A stretch of DNA of 33,927 nt from Rufibacter sediminis (GTDB lineage: Bacteria > Bacteroidota > Bacteroidia > Cytophagales > Hymenobacteraceae), in assembly GCF_014269285.1 (NCBI RefSeq), contig NZ_JACOAF010000035.1, forward strand, positions 1 to 33,927. Reading direction: 5' to 3'. The stretch's first letter is position 1, and the number at the start of each line of letters is the position of its first letter. Below, in pieces: positions 32,561 to 33,927 of the stretch. Under the pieces are notes generated by a model. The model saw nothing but the letters and a program-made list of their open reading frames with translations, did no database searches and was not told where the DNA came from. The position numbers were made by a program, and so were the translations under genes.

Positions 32561-33820
32561 ATGAAAATAATGAAAACACCTTCCACTAATCTGTGCAAAA
32601 GGAGCATCGGTCCAAGAATCTTTTCCTTGGGTTTCTTGTCACTGCTGGCCTTAAGTTGCGCGAAACAAAACGATACGGAACAGCAAACGGTAGCGGCAGA
32701 TGAAACAGCGGCAGGAGCTAATCGGTTGGTGAGCGCCGTGTCAGTCCCGCAATGGGAGCAGATGCTGCAGCAAAACTCCGGCTGGCTAGGGGCAGATGGT
32801 ATTTACAGCGTGGCCCTGAATGGGGTGGAGAAAGCGGGGCAGGCAGACAGTACAGATACTTTCTTCTGGTTCAGTGACACCATCATAGGGGCCATTAAAG
32901 AAGACTCGCTGCAGGCAGATTGGGAGATGGTGCATAATTCGGTTGGGTATCTGCCGGGCGGCACCCCAGACCCTGGACGAATAAAATTCCATTGGGGAAA
33001 AACTGCACAGGGGAAAACAGCCTCCATGTTTGAACCGCATACCCCCAATGCCCAGCCCGGAGATTACTATTGGCTGGGCGATGGCTTTTTCAACCACCGC
33101 AAAGACAGCACCATCTACATTTTCGCGTACCGAATAAAACAGCTTCCCGGTGGAGTCTACCCGTTTGAAGATGTGGGGGTTTCTTTGATTGCGCTGCCCA
33201 AAGGCAGTAGACCTCCGTTCGAAAGCCATCGGCAGATGGATACGCCGCTGTTTATCAAAGACAGCCAAGGGAAAGGGAAGGTAGTCTTCGGGGTAGCTAT
33301 TCTGGCGAACACTGTAGGAGCCAGGGCACCCAAACCAGATGGGTTTATCTATGTCTATGGGGTGCGGGGAGAAAAGAAGGAGCTGCTGGTGGCCCGGGTA
33401 AAAGACGAGGCCTTTGAAGACTTCAGCCAGTGGCGGTACTGGGATGGGACCTCGTGGGGCAAAGACGTGCACCGGGCGGCGGCACTTACCAATCGGGTTT
33501 CCAACGAGATGAGCGTGAGTTTCATGGAAGATGGCCGGGTCTTGGCAACCTATCAGTTAGACACCAACTCACCCACCGTGGCTATTCAAGCGGGCCAAAC
33601 GCCCGCCGGGCCTTTTCAACCCGCTAAAAAGATCTACGAGACTCCAGAAATCTACGAAGATCTGGATTTCTACACCTACAACGCCAAGGCGCACCCGCAC
33701 CTTTCCAAACCCGGTGAACTGTTGATCAGCTACAATGTCAATTCCTTTGACTTCATCGCCGATATCCACCAACATCCGCATCATCTCCGGCCAAGGTTCA
33801 TCTCTTTAAAGTATAAATAA
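32561..33820 (+). CDS. DUF5005/DUF4185-like lipoprotein, paralogue C
   Basis: The 419-residue protein has a lipoprotein signal (lipobox LSC in LALSCAKQND); the ATG at 32561 is used and another lies three codons later. The domain repeats the motif set of paralogues A and B: SGWLGADGIYSVALNGV, FWFSDTIIGAIKEDSL, DYYWLGDGFFNHRKDST, KPDGFIYVYGVRG, FSQWRYWDGTSWGKDV. It is much closer to B than to A except in the last ~20 residues, where it differs from both (DFIADIHQHPHHLRPRF). It is the last complete gene in the window. The locus may continue beyond the right edge, so the paralogue count of three is a minimum. Confidence 0.68.
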   Translation: MKIMKTPSTNLCKRSIGPRIFSLGFLSLLALSCAKQNDTEQQTVAADETAAGANRLVSAVSVPQWEQMLQQNSGWLGADGIYSVALNGVEKAGQADSTDTFFWFSDTIIGAIKEDSLQADWEMVHNSVGYLPGGTPDPGRIKFHWGKTAQGKTASMFEPHTPNAQPGDYYWLGDGFFNHRKDSTIYIFAYRIKQLPGGVYPFEDVGVSLIALPKGSRPPFESHRQMDTPLFIKDSQGKGKVVFGVAILANTVGARAPKPDGFIYVYGVRGEKKELLVARVKDEAFEDFSQWRYWDGTSWGKDVHRAAALTNRVSNEMSVSFMEDGRVLATYQLDTNSPTVAIQAGQTPAGPFQPAKKIYETPEIYEDLDFYTYNAKAHPHLSKPGELLISYNVNSFDFIADIHQHPHHLRPRFISLKYK

Positions 33821-33891
33821 GGCTTCCTGCATTTGGGAATGTCTTGCAAAAGCAATGTTTCTGTTGGACTTAGTAAATTATTGAGGGGTTT

Positions 33892-33927
33892 CGTTTTGCG
33901 GCTGTTTTTCTAAAAACAGCCGCAAAA
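33892..33927. repeat. Interspersed palindrome, cut by window end (copy 22)
   Basis: TTTTGCGGCTGTTTTT (33894-33909) is the exact reverse complement of 33912-33927, with CT at the centre. A leading CG suggests the right arm continues past the window edge. It lies after paralogue C. Confidence 0.8.

Noticed and set aside
32786..33472. 228-codon - strand ORF opposite paralogue C
   Set aside because: Antisense frame. Similar shadow translations appear opposite paralogue B because the coding strands are similar.

Overview
The window looks like a chromosomal segment of a Bacteroidota, most likely order Cytophagales, family Hymenobacteraceae (Rufibacter/Nibribacter/Pontibacter-like). This is inferred from a SusC/SusD pair, an N-terminal lipobox on many proteins, a xylanase with a type IX secretion C-terminal domain, an ECF sigma factor paired with a membrane/beta-barrel protein, and weak Shine-Dalgarno usage. 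No database was consulted.

Layout. (1) 1-873: 3' end of a 5S rRNA gene, its terminator, and a gene-free stretch with two strong hairpins. (2) 874-2758: ECF sigma factor overlapping a probable dual-membrane-spanning anti-sigma factor. (3) 2868-5267: CHRD lipoprotein, single-haem cytochrome c lipoprotein, YceI-like protein and DUF5777-like barrel, the last three tightly packed and closed by a terminator. (4) 5567-10882: PQQ-type sugar dehydrogenase (-), FUSC/aromatic acid exporter-like protein (+), SDR oxidoreductase (-) and GH10 xylanase with T9SS tail (-). (5) 10883-12111: 1.2 kb without genes. (6) 12112-15910: gnd-zwf-pgl, the complete oxidative pentose phosphate branch, followed by a terminator. 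(7) 16003-16554: GNAT acetyltransferase. (8) 17293-33820: a polysaccharide utilisation locus, all on the + strand: GntR regulator, SusC, a SusD lipoprotein fused in frame to a ROK sugar kinase, a large mannose-6-phosphate isomerase, an MFS sugar porter, a surface lipoprotein, and three paralogous DUF5005/DUF4185-like lipoproteins with a sialate O-acetylesterase-type esterase between the second and third.

Proposed logic of the utilisation locus (inference): acetylated, probably mannose-containing oligosaccharide is captured and de-acetylated by the lipoproteins and imported by SusC/D. The released sugar crosses the inner membrane through the MFS porter, is phosphorylated by the ROK kinase and isomerised to fructose 6-phosphate. 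Two near-identical 22-bp operator-like sites, one before the GntR gene and one before susC, suggest that the GntR protein controls itself and the operon.

The most unusual features are: a family of about 22 interspersed ~40-bp palindromes in the non-coding gaps, apparently all in one orientation; the SusD-ROK fusion, which would place a cytoplasmic kinase on the cell surface unless an internal start is used; and the three-copy family of uncharacterised propeller-like lipoproteins.
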